Source of the DNA: HyVt-477 sp965224605
Lineage (GTDB): Bacteria > Pseudomonadota > Gammaproteobacteria > Thiotrichales > Thiotrichaceae
Direction of reading: 5' to 3'
DNA length: 64,000 bases
Assembly (NCBI GenBank): GCA_965224605.1
Contig: CBDCZP010000008.1
Span: 186,001 to 250,000 of the forward strand
Shown here: one piece after another, positions 24,035 to 32,979 of the stretch
Position numbering within the stretch: position 1 is the stretch's first letter
Layout of the letters: every line of letters begins with the position of its first letter
The notes under the pieces: generated by a model
Told to the model about the DNA's origin: nothing
Databases searched by the model: none
What the model saw: only the letters and a program-made list of their open reading frames with translations
Translations under genes and position numbers: made by a program

Positions 24035-25222
24035 CTAATCAGTTTTATAAGGGCTGTGTCTATTACAGTCCTTGATATATTCTGCTATCGCTTGTTGTTC
24101 ATGTTCTGTGTATTTTTTTATACTTTGTTGATACGGGTTATCTGTCAGCCAATGACTCGATTTGGTGAGCGTTGGCAAAAAACCTCGAGCTATTTTATGC
24201 TCGCCTTGTGCGCCAGGTTCAAATGCTGCTAACTTATGCTTGATGCAGTAGTCTATACCTTGATAGTAACAGGCTTCAAAGTGAAGTTTATCAATTTCTT
24301 CATCACAGCCCCAGTAGCGACCATACAGTGTGGTATCGCTCTTATACATTAGTGACCCTGCTATGCATTGCTCGTTACTTTGATGCTTGCTTTGATGCTT
24401 GCTTTGATCATTTTTATCTGCCAAGACTAAAACGATTTGATCCGGGATGGCCTTGGCGACTTGTTTGAAGAATCCGGCGTTCAGTGTTGCAGTTCCCCAC
24501 TTTTCATCGAAGGTTTTTTGGTAGAACCTTGCCATATCGTCCCAGTCTTGTTCGCTGGCTGTATGTCCATCTAACACCCTTAGGGTGATATTACCTTGTT
24601 GTACTCGTTTTCTTTCCTGACGAATATTTTTGCGCTTTTTTGCGGTGAGTTGTGCTAAAAAATCGTCAAAACACTGGTAATCTTTGTTACTCCAATGAAA
24701 CTGACAATCGTGACGCACAAACAAATCTTGCTGTTCCAGCCATTGTTGCTCTGTCGCTGATGGAAAGAGAATATGACAACCACTCATATTATTTTGTTTC
24801 GCTATTTCCATCGCTGTTTGTAATAATATCGGTGCGACTTTTTCCAAATCTTCAGGTCGTGCCAGTAACCGTTGCCCTTGGGCAGGTGTATAGGGAACGG
24901 ATGAGACCAGTTTGGGAAAGTATTGAAGCCCCGCTCGCTGCCATGCGTCCGCCCATGCATGATCAAAAACGAATTCTCCATAGGAATTATATTTTTCGTA
25001 GAGAGGCATGGCTGCTATTAAATCAGTAGCATTACCATTTTTAGCGTTGTTGTAGATAGCTATGTGTCTGGGTAACCAACCAAATTCCTTTCCTACACAT
25101 TGATTATCTTCTAGTGCTTGCAGAAATTCATGACGAATGAAAGGGTTGTTATCAATTATTAATGCATTCCATTGCTCGGCGGGAATATCCGATATGTGTT
25201 GATGTATTTTTATTATCTGCAA
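24035..25222 (-). CDS. FemAB-like/GNAT-fold protein (DUF482, PF04339 type)
   Basis: 395-residue protein of the FemAB-like family once called DUF482, built on GNAT acyltransferase folds. Family segments are the N-terminal HQHISDIPAEQWNAL and NPFIRHEFLQALE, LPLYEKYNSYGEFVFDHAWA, a basic AKKRKNIRQERKRV stretch, and the C-terminal ACYYQGIDYCIKH and FEPGAQGEHKIARGF. The biochemical function is unproven; an aminoacyl or acyl transferase role is inferred. A small 12-bp duplication gives a QSKHQSKHQS stretch in the second half. Confidence 0.85.
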   Translation of the reverse strand: MQIIKIHQHISDIPAEQWNALIIDNNPFIRHEFLQALEDNQCVGKEFGWLPRHIAIYNNAKNGNATDLIAAMPLYEKYNSYGEFVFDHAWADAWQRAGLQYFPKLVSSVPYTPAQGQRLLARPEDLEKVAPILLQTAMEIAKQNNMSGCHILFPSATEQQWLEQQDLFVRHDCQFHWSNKDYQCFDDFLAQLTAKKRKNIRQERKRVQQGNITLRVLDGHTASEQDWDDMARFYQKTFDEKWGTATLNAGFFKQVAKAIPDQIVLVLADKNDQSKHQSKHQSNEQCIAGSLMYKSDTTLYGRYWGCDEEIDKLHFEACYYQGIDYCIKHKLAAFEPGAQGEHKIARGFLPTLTKSSHWLTDNPYQQSIKKYTEHEQQAIAEYIKDCNRHSPYKTD

Positions 25223-25286
25223 GACCCTTATCGTTCCCTGTATTCATATGCGTGCAACTGCGTGCATAGCATGATTTTTATAATGA

Positions 25287-26153
25287 TTACTTTATATGCT
25301 CAAGGATACCATCTAGTTCATCCAGGCTATTGTAATCTATCGTTAACTTGCCTTTGCCTTTGTTATTGTATTTGATTTGGATATTTGCACCCAATTTTTC
25401 ACTCAATTCCTGTTCCAGTTTAAGGACTTCAGGTGCTCTGCTGGATGAAGTGGGTGAGCCGATGTCCGTCATCGCCGCAGTGAGCCTTTTTACCAACCGC
25501 TCTGTATCCCGCACGCTCATGCCTTTGCTTGCCACTTTCTGTGCAGCTTCCACTTGTTTCGAGCCACCCAAACCCAGTAATGCGCGGGCATGCCCCATTT
25601 CTAACTCACCTTTATCTAGCAAGACTTTAGTCTTTTCTTCAAGCACCAATAGTCTTAGCAAGTTAGTAATAGCTGAACGCGATCGACCCACTGAATCAGC
25701 CGTTTGTTGGTGCGTTAAACCAAATTCCTCTATTAGGCGCTCCATGGCGATGGCTTCTTCTAATGGATTCAGATCTTCACGCTGGATATTTTCGATTAGC
25801 GACATCGCCGCTGCTGCTTGATCCGGTATGTCTTTTATGACAGCAGGAATATCATGTAAACCGGCAATTTGGCAGGCACGCCAGCGACGTTCTCCAGCAA
25901 TGAGTTCGTATTTTCCACCTGCGATAGGGCGTACCACTACCGGCTGGATTAAGCCTTGTGCTTTAATGGAATCAGCTAGTTGCTGTAAGGCTTCTGGCTC
26001 TATACTCAAGCGGGGTTGATATTGGCCTTTTTCTATTTTATCGACAGGTAATGTGCGCATTCCAGAGTCTTTATCTTCACCCGCTTTTTTAGCTTTACTA
26101 GCTGAACTGAGGAGGATGTCTAACCCTTTGCCTAATCCTGGTTTCCTGACCAT
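25287..26153 (-). CDS. parB: Chromosome partitioning protein ParB
   Basis: CTP-dependent DNA clamp that loads at parS sites and works with ParA and SMC in origin segregation. The 288-residue length is typical. The N-terminal ParB/Srx domain has GKYELIAGERRWRAC (CTP-binding GERRWRA motif). The central HTH (LTHQQTADSVGRSRSAITNLLRL) binds parS, and a C-terminal dimerisation domain ends the protein. It lies 30 bp downstream of parA. I saw no perfect parS palindrome in the surrounding DNA. Confidence 0.96.
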   Translation of the reverse strand: MVRKPGLGKGLDILLSSASKAKKAGEDKDSGMRTLPVDKIEKGQYQPRLSIEPEALQQLADSIKAQGLIQPVVVRPIAGGKYELIAGERRWRACQIAGLHDIPAVIKDIPDQAAAAMSLIENIQREDLNPLEEAIAMERLIEEFGLTHQQTADSVGRSRSAITNLLRLLVLEEKTKVLLDKGELEMGHARALLGLGGSKQVEAAQKVASKGMSVRDTERLVKRLTAAMTDIGSPTSSSRAPEVLKLEQELSEKLGANIQIKYNNKGKGKLTIDYNSLDELDGILEHIK

Positions 26154-26183
26154 ATTATTTCTCTTTCTACCTAACTACTCGTT

Positions 26184-26972
26184 CTAACTGGTGAGTTCTG
26201 CGACACGGCTGGTGTCTTTGCGGATCATTTCTGCGGCCATCGCTAGATAAGCCAGTGCTCCACGTGAATGCTTATCATAAGATAACACCGGCAACCCATG
26301 ACTGGGGGCTTCGGCTAAACGCACGTTTCGAGGAATGGAGGTGTTATACAGTTTTTCACCGAAGTGTTCTGTTAGCTGGCTTGATACGTCCCGCGCCAGA
26401 TTATTTCTAGGGTCGTACATGGTGCGTAATAATCCAGTAATTTCTAATTCTGGATTTGAGTTTTCCTTAATGGTCTCTACTGAGCCTATTAGTGCCGAGA
26501 GACCTTCCAGAGCATAGTATTCACATTGCATGGGAATCATAATGCCATCTGCAGCGACTAGCGCATTAACGGTTAGCATATTTAAGGAAGGGGGGCAGTC
26601 GATAATGACGTAATCGTAATCCTCTTTTATCTTAGCAAGTACATCACGCAGACGATATTCACGATTATCTTCATTCATCAGGGTGATTTCTGCAACCGTC
26701 ATATCGGCACCCCCTGGGAGCATGTCAATAGTGCTTTCAGGGATATTCAGTAGTACTTGATGAATACTCGCCTGACCTAACAAGACTTCACTCAGAGAGT
26801 ATTCTTGTGTCTCTTTATCAACACCCATACCGGTTGTGGCATTACCTTGGGGGTCCATATCAACAATGAGCACTTTGCGCTTCATTGCCGATAATGATGC
26901 GGCAAGATTGACACTGGTTGTGGTCTTACCCACACCACCTTTCTGATTTGCAATTGCTATGACTTTAGTCAT
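26184..26972 (-). CDS. parA: Chromosome partitioning ATPase ParA (Soj)
   Basis: Walker-type ATPase that forms dynamic gradients on the nucleoid and moves ParB-parS complexes. It has 262 residues. The deviant Walker A motif is KGGVGKTT (residues 11-18), followed by the Walker A' DMDPQGNATTG and Walker B-like YVIIDCPPSLNMLT. It is part of the mnmG-rsmG-parA-parB order that usually lies near the replication origin. Confidence 0.97.
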   Translation of the reverse strand: MTKVIAIANQKGGVGKTTTSVNLAASLSAMKRKVLIVDMDPQGNATTGMGVDKETQEYSLSEVLLGQASIHQVLLNIPESTIDMLPGGADMTVAEITLMNEDNREYRLRDVLAKIKEDYDYVIIDCPPSLNMLTVNALVAADGIMIPMQCEYYALEGLSALIGSVETIKENSNPELEITGLLRTMYDPRNNLARDVSSQLTEHFGEKLYNTSIPRNVRLAEAPSHGLPVLSYDKHSRGALAYLAMAAEMIRKDTSRVAELTS

Positions 26973-27030
26973 GGTTCGTTGCCTCTATTGGTTTATCTAT
27001 ATTCGAATCTATGTGCGATCTATGTGCGAT

Positions 27031-27654
27031 CTATGTGCGCTTGATTTCTATCAGGTATCTTTCTGCATCAAGCTGAGGTATTTTCAGTTTGTGCTCTGCT
27101 GTTACTTTATATTTCTGAGGTTCTAATGCGGTTAATTCATCCTTTGGATAGCGACCTTTCATTGCGTACAAGCTTCCTTGTTCATGCAAATGCTGTCCCG
27201 CAAGTGAAACAAAATCAGCCACAGAGGAAAAGGCACGACTGATAATAGCATCAAATAGCGTATCAGGTGACCAGCTTTCTACACGCGTTTGTACAACGCT
27301 GACATTAGGTAACTTTATTTGTATAACGGCTTGTCGCATAAAGCGTGTTTTCTTACCGACTGTATCCAACAGAGTAAAGTGTCGTTGTGGAAATAAAATA
27401 GCCAGCGGTATACCCGGCAATCCTCCCCCACTACCGACGTCCAAAAAACACTCGCCTTTTATAAAAGGTGCGACTGCCAAACTGTCGAATATATGTAAAC
27501 GCAAGATGTCATTGGCATTATTGATAGCCGTCAAATTATAGACTTTATTCCAGCGTAGTAGCATTTCCACATAACGGTGTAGCTGCTGGGTTTGAGCTTC
27601 ATTAACGGAACAGTTAAGTTGCTGAAGACCTTCCTCTAGACTGATGTCACTCAT
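27031..27654 (-). CDS. rsmG: 16S rRNA (guanine527-N7)-methyltransferase
   Basis: Methylates G527 in the 530 loop of 16S rRNA using SAM; loss is known to give low-level streptomycin resistance. It has 207 residues. Motif I is FLDVGSGGGLPGIPLAI, followed by FTLLDTVGKKTRF and the conserved ISRAFSS. Its ATG overlaps the last bases of mnmG (27651-27654), indicating translational coupling in a classic gidA-gidB operon. Confidence 0.96.
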   Translation of the reverse strand: MSDISLEEGLQQLNCSVNEAQTQQLHRYVEMLLRWNKVYNLTAINNANDILRLHIFDSLAVAPFIKGECFLDVGSGGGLPGIPLAILFPQRHFTLLDTVGKKTRFMRQAVIQIKLPNVSVVQTRVESWSPDTLFDAIISRAFSSVADFVSLAGQHLHEQGSLYAMKGRYPKDELTALEPQKYKVTAEHKLKIPQLDAERYLIEIKRT

Positions 27655-29534
27655 GCTCGAATGAGTTTACGCTTTTTTAGATGCACTAATAACAACGAGA
27701 TGGCAGCAGGTGTTACCCCAGATATCCGGGACGCTTTACCAATACTTCCGGGTCTTACCTCTTCCAGTTTTTGGCGTACTTCATTGGACAGACCATGCAC
27801 CTGATTGTAGTCCATGTCATCCGGCAAGATGGTTTTTTCATTGCGTAGTTGTCTCGCCACTTCATCTTGCTGACGATCAATATAACCGGCATATTTAAAT
27901 TGGGTTTCTACTTGTTCGGCAACCTTTTTATCTTCGGCTCCAGGACCGATACCGTCTATAGTCATTAAATCTGCGTAGCTTACGTTCGGTCTGCGCAACA
28001 ATTCATCCAGATGATATTCTCGACTTAACGGCCCATCGAATAATGCATGAGTCTGTGCTTCACTTAGCATGTTTGGAGTGATGAAAGTTTCTTTGATGCG
28101 TTGTTTTTCTAGTTCGATGGCTTCGCGTTTTTTGCTAAAAGCGGCCCAGCGTTGTTCATCGACCAAACCTAGCTCGTAGCCTTTTTCAGTCAATCTTAAA
28201 TCTGCATTGTCTTCTCGTAATAACAAGCGGTATTCGGCACGGCTGGTGAACATTCTGTACGGCTCTATTGTTCCATTGGTGGTTAGGTCATCAACCAACA
28301 CACCTAGGTAGGCTTCGCTGCGTAAAGGCGACCAGCTTTCTTTTTCTTGAATAAATAGTGCTGCATTCGTTCCTGCAAGTAATCCCTGAGCTGCGGCTTC
28401 TTCGTATCCAGTCGTGCCGTTTATTTGACCCGCAAAATACAAGCCTTTTATATATTTGGTTTCTAATGTATCGCGCAGGTCTCGTGGATCAAAATAGTCA
28501 TATTCGATGGCATATCCTGGGCGGGTGATATGTGCATTCTCAAAGCCCACGATGGAGCGAATGAATTCTATTTGTATATCAAAGGGTAAACTGGTCGAAA
28601 TGCCGTTAGGATACACTTCATAGCTATCCAGACCTTCTGGTTCGACAAATATCTGGTGACTATCCCGATCAGCAAAACGCACAACTTTGTCTTCAATGGA
28701 AGGACAATAGCGGGGCCCAGTGCCTTCTATCGCACCCGTAAACAGAGGTGATCGATGAATACCATGAGTGATGATTTCATGTGTTTTGGCATTGGTGTAG
28801 GTGATATGGCAGGACATCTGTGGAGGATGGTCCGCCTCATTGCCTAAAAAGGAGAATACAGGTCTGGGTTCATCGCCCGGCTGTTCTTGCAACTTGCTGT
28901 AGTCAATCGTTCTGCTGTCTAGTCTTGCAGGAGTACCTGTTTTTAAACGACCCACACGAAAAGGTAGCGCCCTTAAGCGTGTTGATAAGGCATTAGAGGG
29001 AGGGTCACCTGCACGACCCGCAAGCTGATTACTATCACCTATATGAATTTTTCCCGCTAGAAAAGTACCCACTGTTAGCACTACCGCAGAGGCTTTAAAT
29101 TTAAGCCCCATTTGAGTGACAACACCGGCAATTTTCTCATTCTCAATAATAAGATCGTCAACCCCTTGCATAAACAGCTCAAGATTAGGCTGGCCTTCTA
29201 CCGTTTTGTGGATAGCAGCTTTGTAACGAATTCTATCTGCTTGCGCTCGTGTTGCACGTACAGCGGGGCCTTTACGTGAGTTTAGTGTACGAAATTGAAT
29301 ACCACCCTTATCAGCAGCATGTGCCATGGCACCACCTAATGCGTCAATTTCTTTGACCAGATGCCCTTTACCAATGCCACCTATCGCCGGGTTACAACTC
29401 ATCTGGCCTATGGTTTCTATGTTATGTGTGAGTAATAAGGTTTGCATCCCCATGCGCGCAGCCGCAAGCGCAGCTTCGGTGCCTGCATGACCGCCTCCAA
29501 TTACGATAACATCATAGTTTTTTGTATAGAACAT
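27651..29534 (-). CDS. mnmG: tRNA uridine 5-carboxymethylaminomethyl modification enzyme MnmG
   Basis: FAD-dependent partner of MnmE that installs (c)mnm5 groups on U34 of certain tRNAs. The 627-residue length is normal. The N-terminal Rossmann motif is VIVIGGGHAGTEAALAAARMG. Signature segments are CNPAIGGIGKGHL, RTLNSRKGPAVRATRAQADR (GidA signature 1) and GLYFAGQINGTTGYEEAAAQG (signature 2), with a helical C-terminal domain that contacts MnmE. It is the first gene of the mnmG-rsmG-parAB cluster. Confidence 0.97.
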   Translation of the reverse strand: MFYTKNYDVIVIGGGHAGTEAALAAARMGMQTLLLTHNIETIGQMSCNPAIGGIGKGHLVKEIDALGGAMAHAADKGGIQFRTLNSRKGPAVRATRAQADRIRYKAAIHKTVEGQPNLELFMQGVDDLIIENEKIAGVVTQMGLKFKASAVVLTVGTFLAGKIHIGDSNQLAGRAGDPPSNALSTRLRALPFRVGRLKTGTPARLDSRTIDYSKLQEQPGDEPRPVFSFLGNEADHPPQMSCHITYTNAKTHEIITHGIHRSPLFTGAIEGTGPRYCPSIEDKVVRFADRDSHQIFVEPEGLDSYEVYPNGISTSLPFDIQIEFIRSIVGFENAHITRPGYAIEYDYFDPRDLRDTLETKYIKGLYFAGQINGTTGYEEAAAQGLLAGTNAALFIQEKESWSPLRSEAYLGVLVDDLTTNGTIEPYRMFTSRAEYRLLLREDNADLRLTEKGYELGLVDEQRWAAFSKKREAIELEKQRIKETFITPNMLSEAQTHALFDGPLSREYHLDELLRRPNVSYADLMTIDGIGPGAEDKKVAEQVETQFKYAGYIDRQQDEVARQLRNEKTILPDDMDYNQVHGLSNEVRQKLEEVRPGSIGKASRISGVTPAAISLLLVHLKKRKLIRA

Positions 29535-29561
29535 AGTGATTGTGCTTGTGTATATACTGCT

Positions 29562-30521
29562 TTAACTCGCGTTAAGTCTCTCCGGCTCTAAGCCTAGTTT
29601 AGCAAACAATAGATTGTCTGCGTGTTCTTCAGGGTTTTCTGTGGTTAATAACTTATCGCCGTAGAACATTGAGTTGGCACCCGCGAAAAAGCACATCGCT
29701 TGGGTCTCATCACTCATTTCTGTTCTTCCTGCAGAAAGCCTGACATAAGATTTGGGCATCAAGATTCTTGCTACTGCGATGGCGCGAATGAAATCGAAAG
29801 AGTCTAACGTTTCATTATCAGCCAGTGGTGTACCAGGAATGCGCACCAGTTCATTGATCGGCACGGATTCCGGATGCTTTGGCATATTAGCCAGTTCTTG
29901 AAGTAAACGCGCACGATCGCGTGCTGATTCACCTAGTCCTAGAATACCTCCTGAGCAAACGTTAATCCCAGCATCTCTTACATGCGACAGGGTATCTAAA
30001 CGATCCTGATAGGTGCGCGTTGTAATGACTGCACCATAGAACTCAGGGGAGGTGTCCAGATTGTGATTGTAATAATCCAGTCCTGCCATTTTTAGACGAT
30101 CTGTTTGTTGTTCTGTAAGCATGCCTAACGTTACACAGGTTTCCAAGCCCATGTCTTTAACGGCACTCACCATATCCACTACATGGTCGAGACTCTTATC
30201 CGTCGGGTTACGCCATGCCGCGCCCATGCAAAACCGGGTCGCACCGCTATCTTTTGCTGCTTGTGCAGCGCTAATAACTTCATCTAAAGGAAGCAGTCTT
30301 TCACGTTCGAGACCGGTATCATTTCTAGCGCTTTGCGAACAATACGAGCAGTCTTCAGGGCATGCCCCTGTTTTTATGCTCAGTAATGTACTGACTTGAA
30401 CCGTATTGGGTTCGAAGTTTTCTCGGTGTATGGTTTGAGCCTGATATAGCAAATCATTTAGCGGCAGCGAAAACAGTGCTTCAATTTCTGAGATATCCCA
30501 ATTTGTACGTAGTTCTGTCAT
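29562..30521 (-). CDS. bioB: Biotin synthase
   Basis: Radical-SAM enzyme that inserts sulfur into dethiobiotin. The CxxxCxxC cluster motif is CPEDCSYC, and the substrate and second-cluster segments YYNHNLDTSPEFY, NVCSGGILGLGE and VRLSAGR are present. The start at 30521 (MTELRTNWDIS) is chosen because AAGGA lies ten bases upstream, it fits the family N-terminus, and the preceding gene ends at 30523. A longer frame from 30557 would overlap that gene. Biotin made here feeds AccB, encoded in the same window. Confidence 0.95.
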   Translation of the reverse strand: MTELRTNWDISEIEALFSLPLNDLLYQAQTIHRENFEPNTVQVSTLLSIKTGACPEDCSYCSQSARNDTGLERERLLPLDEVISAAQAAKDSGATRFCMGAAWRNPTDKSLDHVVDMVSAVKDMGLETCVTLGMLTEQQTDRLKMAGLDYYNHNLDTSPEFYGAVITTRTYQDRLDTLSHVRDAGINVCSGGILGLGESARDRARLLQELANMPKHPESVPINELVRIPGTPLADNETLDSFDFIRAIAVARILMPKSYVRLSAGRTEMSDETQAMCFFAGANSMFYGDKLLTTENPEEHADNLLFAKLGLEPERLNAS

Positions 30522-30522
30522 G

Positions 30523-30900
30523 CTAGATAGTTCCTTGCTTGCTAATTTCGACTTCATGCCACTCTTCTTTATGAGCTTTGACTATCTCCATAATCACCAG
30601 TGGTATGACAACAAGGGCTGCAACAGCCCAGACAATTTTCCAATATTCAGATAAAAACATTAACACGGGTAAAAGCAAACCTGCCAACGTGTAATATATA
30701 TAAGCAGCTCGTTGTGTATAAAAACCAACTCGCGGGTTAGGGTGATGACGGTTCATCGCATAAACAAACATGGATGCTCCAAACCAAAATATAAATAACG
30801 GAAAAGGGATCAACACCGAAGCTATAGTTCCAAAGTTAAAGACTTTGGCAGCAAATCGTGATTGTTTAGCTGTTACTATATTATCATCCTCTTTTTTCAT
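30523..30900 (-). CDS. Small membrane protein of unknown function
   Basis: 125-residue protein with three predicted membrane segments: FGTIASVLIPFPLFIFWFG, an amphipathic stretch with NRHHPNPRVGFYTQRA, then YYTLAGLLLPVLMFL and IVWAVAALVVIPLVIM. The start at 30900 (MKKEDDN) is supported by AAGGAG eight bases upstream; the open frame extends to 30984 without such a site. It ends one base before the bioB start and is probably in the same operon. I do not recognise the family. Confidence 0.7.
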   Translation of the reverse strand: MKKEDDNIVTAKQSRFAAKVFNFGTIASVLIPFPLFIFWFGASMFVYAMNRHHPNPRVGFYTQRAAYIYYTLAGLLLPVLMFLSEYWKIVWAVAALVVIPLVIMEIVKAHKEEWHEVEISKQGTI

Positions 30901-30972
30901 TACAATCACTCCTTCTGGCTTGTTATGGAGCATATCAGAAATAGCTAATGAAGTTTGTACGAGTAGCATTTT

Positions 30973-31296
30973 ATGACCCAACATAATCCAAATAAAGAAA
31001 CTATTCGAAGAGTTTGCTCAATATTCAAATGTGAACATTGCTGGTTGCTCAACGAGGGAACTCTTCTATCACTATTGGTAGATCTATCCACTGAGAAGCT
31101 TAAACTTTTTAAAGTCGAACTTGAATCTTGGTCGGGCAATCAATTTGATATTTACAACTTGGACTCTGAAAATAATAAGATAGAAGCTATCAAACAGTCC
31201 GGCCAGCAGTTGCTCCCTGTTGAAAAAGGAAAGCCACTTGAAGACATTGAGAAGCGACGCAAAAACTTAATACACACAAAAAAGCCGACTAGATAG
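30973..31296 (+). CDS. Hypothetical protein, 107 residues
   Basis: Plus-strand ORF in a minus-strand region, overlapping the 5' extension of the membrane protein frame. The product is soluble, with a CKCEHC-like stretch (FKCEHCWLLNEG) and no recognised domain. No strong ribosome binding site is seen. Support comes from a bidirectional terminator that overlaps its stop codon. It may be a genuine small gene. Confidence 0.45.
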   Translation: MTQHNPNKETIRRVCSIFKCEHCWLLNEGTLLSLLVDLSTEKLKLFKVELESWSGNQFDIYNLDSENNKIEAIKQSGQQLLPVEKGKPLEDIEKRRKNLIHTKKPTR

Positions 31297-31305
31297 TCGG
31301 CTTTT
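31280..31305. terminator. Bidirectional Rho-independent terminator
   Basis: Perfect 12-bp inverted repeat aaaagccgacta / tagtcggctttt with a two-base loop. It lies between the convergent plus-strand hypothetical ORF and rplQ, so it can end both. On the minus strand it closes the alpha operon 27 bases after rplQ. Confidence 0.88.
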
Positions 31306-31331
31306 CTTCACTCAATCATGAGTATGTATTT

Positions 31332-31712
31332 TTAAGCAGCTTCGCTATCTTCTTGAGGACGATCTACCAGTTCAACATAAGCCATAGGTGCGTTATCACC
31401 TGCACGGAATCCACACTTGATAATCCGCAAGTAGCCACCGGGACGGTCTTGATAACGAGGACCTAGTTCTGTAAATAACTTTGCAGTCACTTCATCATCT
31501 CTTAGGCGTGCAAACGCAATACGACGATTATGTACTGAATCCACTTTACCGCGAGTAATAAGTGGCTCAGCTACACGACGTAATTCTTTAGCTTTGGCAA
31601 CTGTTGTTTTAATTGCTTCGTAGCGTAGTAATGAAACAGTCAGGGCTTGTAAAGTAGCTTTACGGTGACTGCTGTTTCGACTAAGTTGTCTACCAATTTT
31701 ACGATGACGCAT
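31332..31712 (-). CDS. rplQ: 50S ribosomal protein L17
   Basis: Large-subunit protein near the exit-tunnel region. The 126 residues start with the family signature MRHRKIGRQLSRNSSHRKA, and ALLRNLVTSL is replaced here by ALTVSLLRYEAIKTT. It is the last gene of the alpha operon. It is separated from rpoA by 196 bp that contain a MITE-like element, an unusually long gap for this pair. Confidence 0.97.
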   Translation of the reverse strand: MRHRKIGRQLSRNSSHRKATLQALTVSLLRYEAIKTTVAKAKELRRVAEPLITRGKVDSVHNRRIAFARLRDDEVTAKLFTELGPRYQDRPGGYLRIIKCGFRAGDNAPMAYVELVDRPQEDSEAA

Positions 31713-31748
31713 TGTTCTAACCTATATTCTTAATAATGATGTTGACTT

Positions 31749-31909
31749 AGGAACCTCTGATAAAGTCTGGTCGAATTTCCTATGAGATAGAATCTGTCAG
31801 GTTTTTGATAGAAAATTTAGCGATAGCTGTAGCTATTGGTCAATTTTATAGCGAAAAGCTGGCTGATTCTAGCCCCAGGAAAACGACTGAGACTTGATCA
31901 GAGTTTCCT
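31749..31909. mobile_element. MITE-like element between rpoA and rplQ (161 bp)
   Basis: Near-perfect 20-bp terminal inverted repeats, aggaacctctgataaagtct (31749-31768) and agacttgatcagagtttcct (31890-31909), matching at 18 of 20. The interior also holds imperfect inverted segments. There is no ORF. The right end touches the rpoA stop codon. Its transcript would fold into a long hairpin between the rpoA and rplQ messages. Confidence 0.75.
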
Positions 31910-32901
31910 TAACTAGCTTCTTTTTCTTCTAAAGAAACAGGAGGCCAAGTGTCAAGTTTAGTACCTAGAGTAAATCCTCTAGTGCCCAAAATGTCTTTAA
32001 TTTCTGTAAGTGACTTCTTCCCTAAGTTTGGAGTTTTAAGCAATTCAGTCTCTGTCTTCTGCACCAAGTCACCAATATAGTAAACTTGCTCGGCTTTAAG
32101 ACAGTTGGCAGAACGAACCGTTAATTCAAGATCATCAACAGGGCGTAATAGCTCTGGATCAATCTCAGGCTCTTTCTCTTCTTCAATTTCAGGCTCTTCA
32201 ATAGTTAGATTGAAGAATACTGCTAATTGATTTTGTATAATTTGTGCAGCCATTGAAATGGCTTCTTCTGGCTCAACAGAACCATCTGTTTCAAGCTCAA
32301 GGATCAACTTATCCATGTCTGCGCGTTCGCCTGAACGAGCACTATCAACATTATAAATAACACGTTTGATAGGGCTGTAGCTAGCATCTATCACTAAAGT
32401 ACCAACCGGTAACTCAGCAGCATCAGGGCCACGGCGCATAGTAACAGGCTGGTATCCTCTGCCTGTTGTAACCGTCAATGTCATTTCAATTGATGCATCT
32501 GTTGTCAATGTAGCGATAACATGTTCAGGGTTGATAATTTCAACATCATGATCAAGCGCAATATCAGCAGCAGTAACAACACCTGGGCCTTGCTTATTTA
32601 ATGATAATGTAACTTCTTCTTTAGCATTTAAACGAATAGCAAGCTCTTTCAGGTTCAACAAGATATCAATAACATCTTCCTGAACGCCATCTAGCGACTC
32701 ATACTCGTGCTTAACACCTGTAATTTGAACTTCTGTTACAGCAGCACCAGGGATAGATGAAAGCAGGATGCGACGAAAAGCATTTCCCAGTGTATGACCA
32801 AAGCCACGCTCAAGCGGCTCTAAAACAATCTTAGATGCATTCGCGCCAAGCTCTTTTATGTCAATTTTATGTGGCTTTAATAAATCCATTGCATTTGCCA
32901 T
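31909..32901 (-). CDS. rpoA: DNA-directed RNA polymerase subunit alpha
   Basis: Assembles RNA polymerase and contacts activators and UP elements. It has 330 residues. The N-terminal assembly domain carries LEPLERGFGHTLGNAFRRILLSS. A Glu-rich linker lies at about 235-248, and the C-terminal domain includes RPVDDLELTVRSANCL and LGKKSLTEIKDIL, the DNA- and activator-binding determinants. It sits between rpsD and rplQ as usual in the alpha operon. Confidence 0.98.
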   Translation of the reverse strand: MANAMDLLKPHKIDIKELGANASKIVLEPLERGFGHTLGNAFRRILLSSIPGAAVTEVQITGVKHEYESLDGVQEDVIDILLNLKELAIRLNAKEEVTLSLNKQGPGVVTAADIALDHDVEIINPEHVIATLTTDASIEMTLTVTTGRGYQPVTMRRGPDAAELPVGTLVIDASYSPIKRVIYNVDSARSGERADMDKLILELETDGSVEPEEAISMAAQIIQNQLAVFFNLTIEEPEIEEEKEPEIDPELLRPVDDLELTVRSANCLKAEQVYYIGDLVQKTETELLKTPNLGKKSLTEIKDILGTRGFTLGTKLDTWPPVSLEEKEAS

Positions 32902-32979
32902 AACTTTACTATTCCGGTTATAGGTTACGTTTCTTTAGCTTAACGGGTTACAATTACGTCGTTGAGCTATAAATATCAA

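Noticed and set aside
26150..30560. Replication origin near mnmG-rsmG-parAB
   Set aside because: This gene order is often near oriC, but I found no cluster of DnaA boxes and no perfect parS palindrome here; one lone DnaA-like 9-mer in mnmG is not enough.
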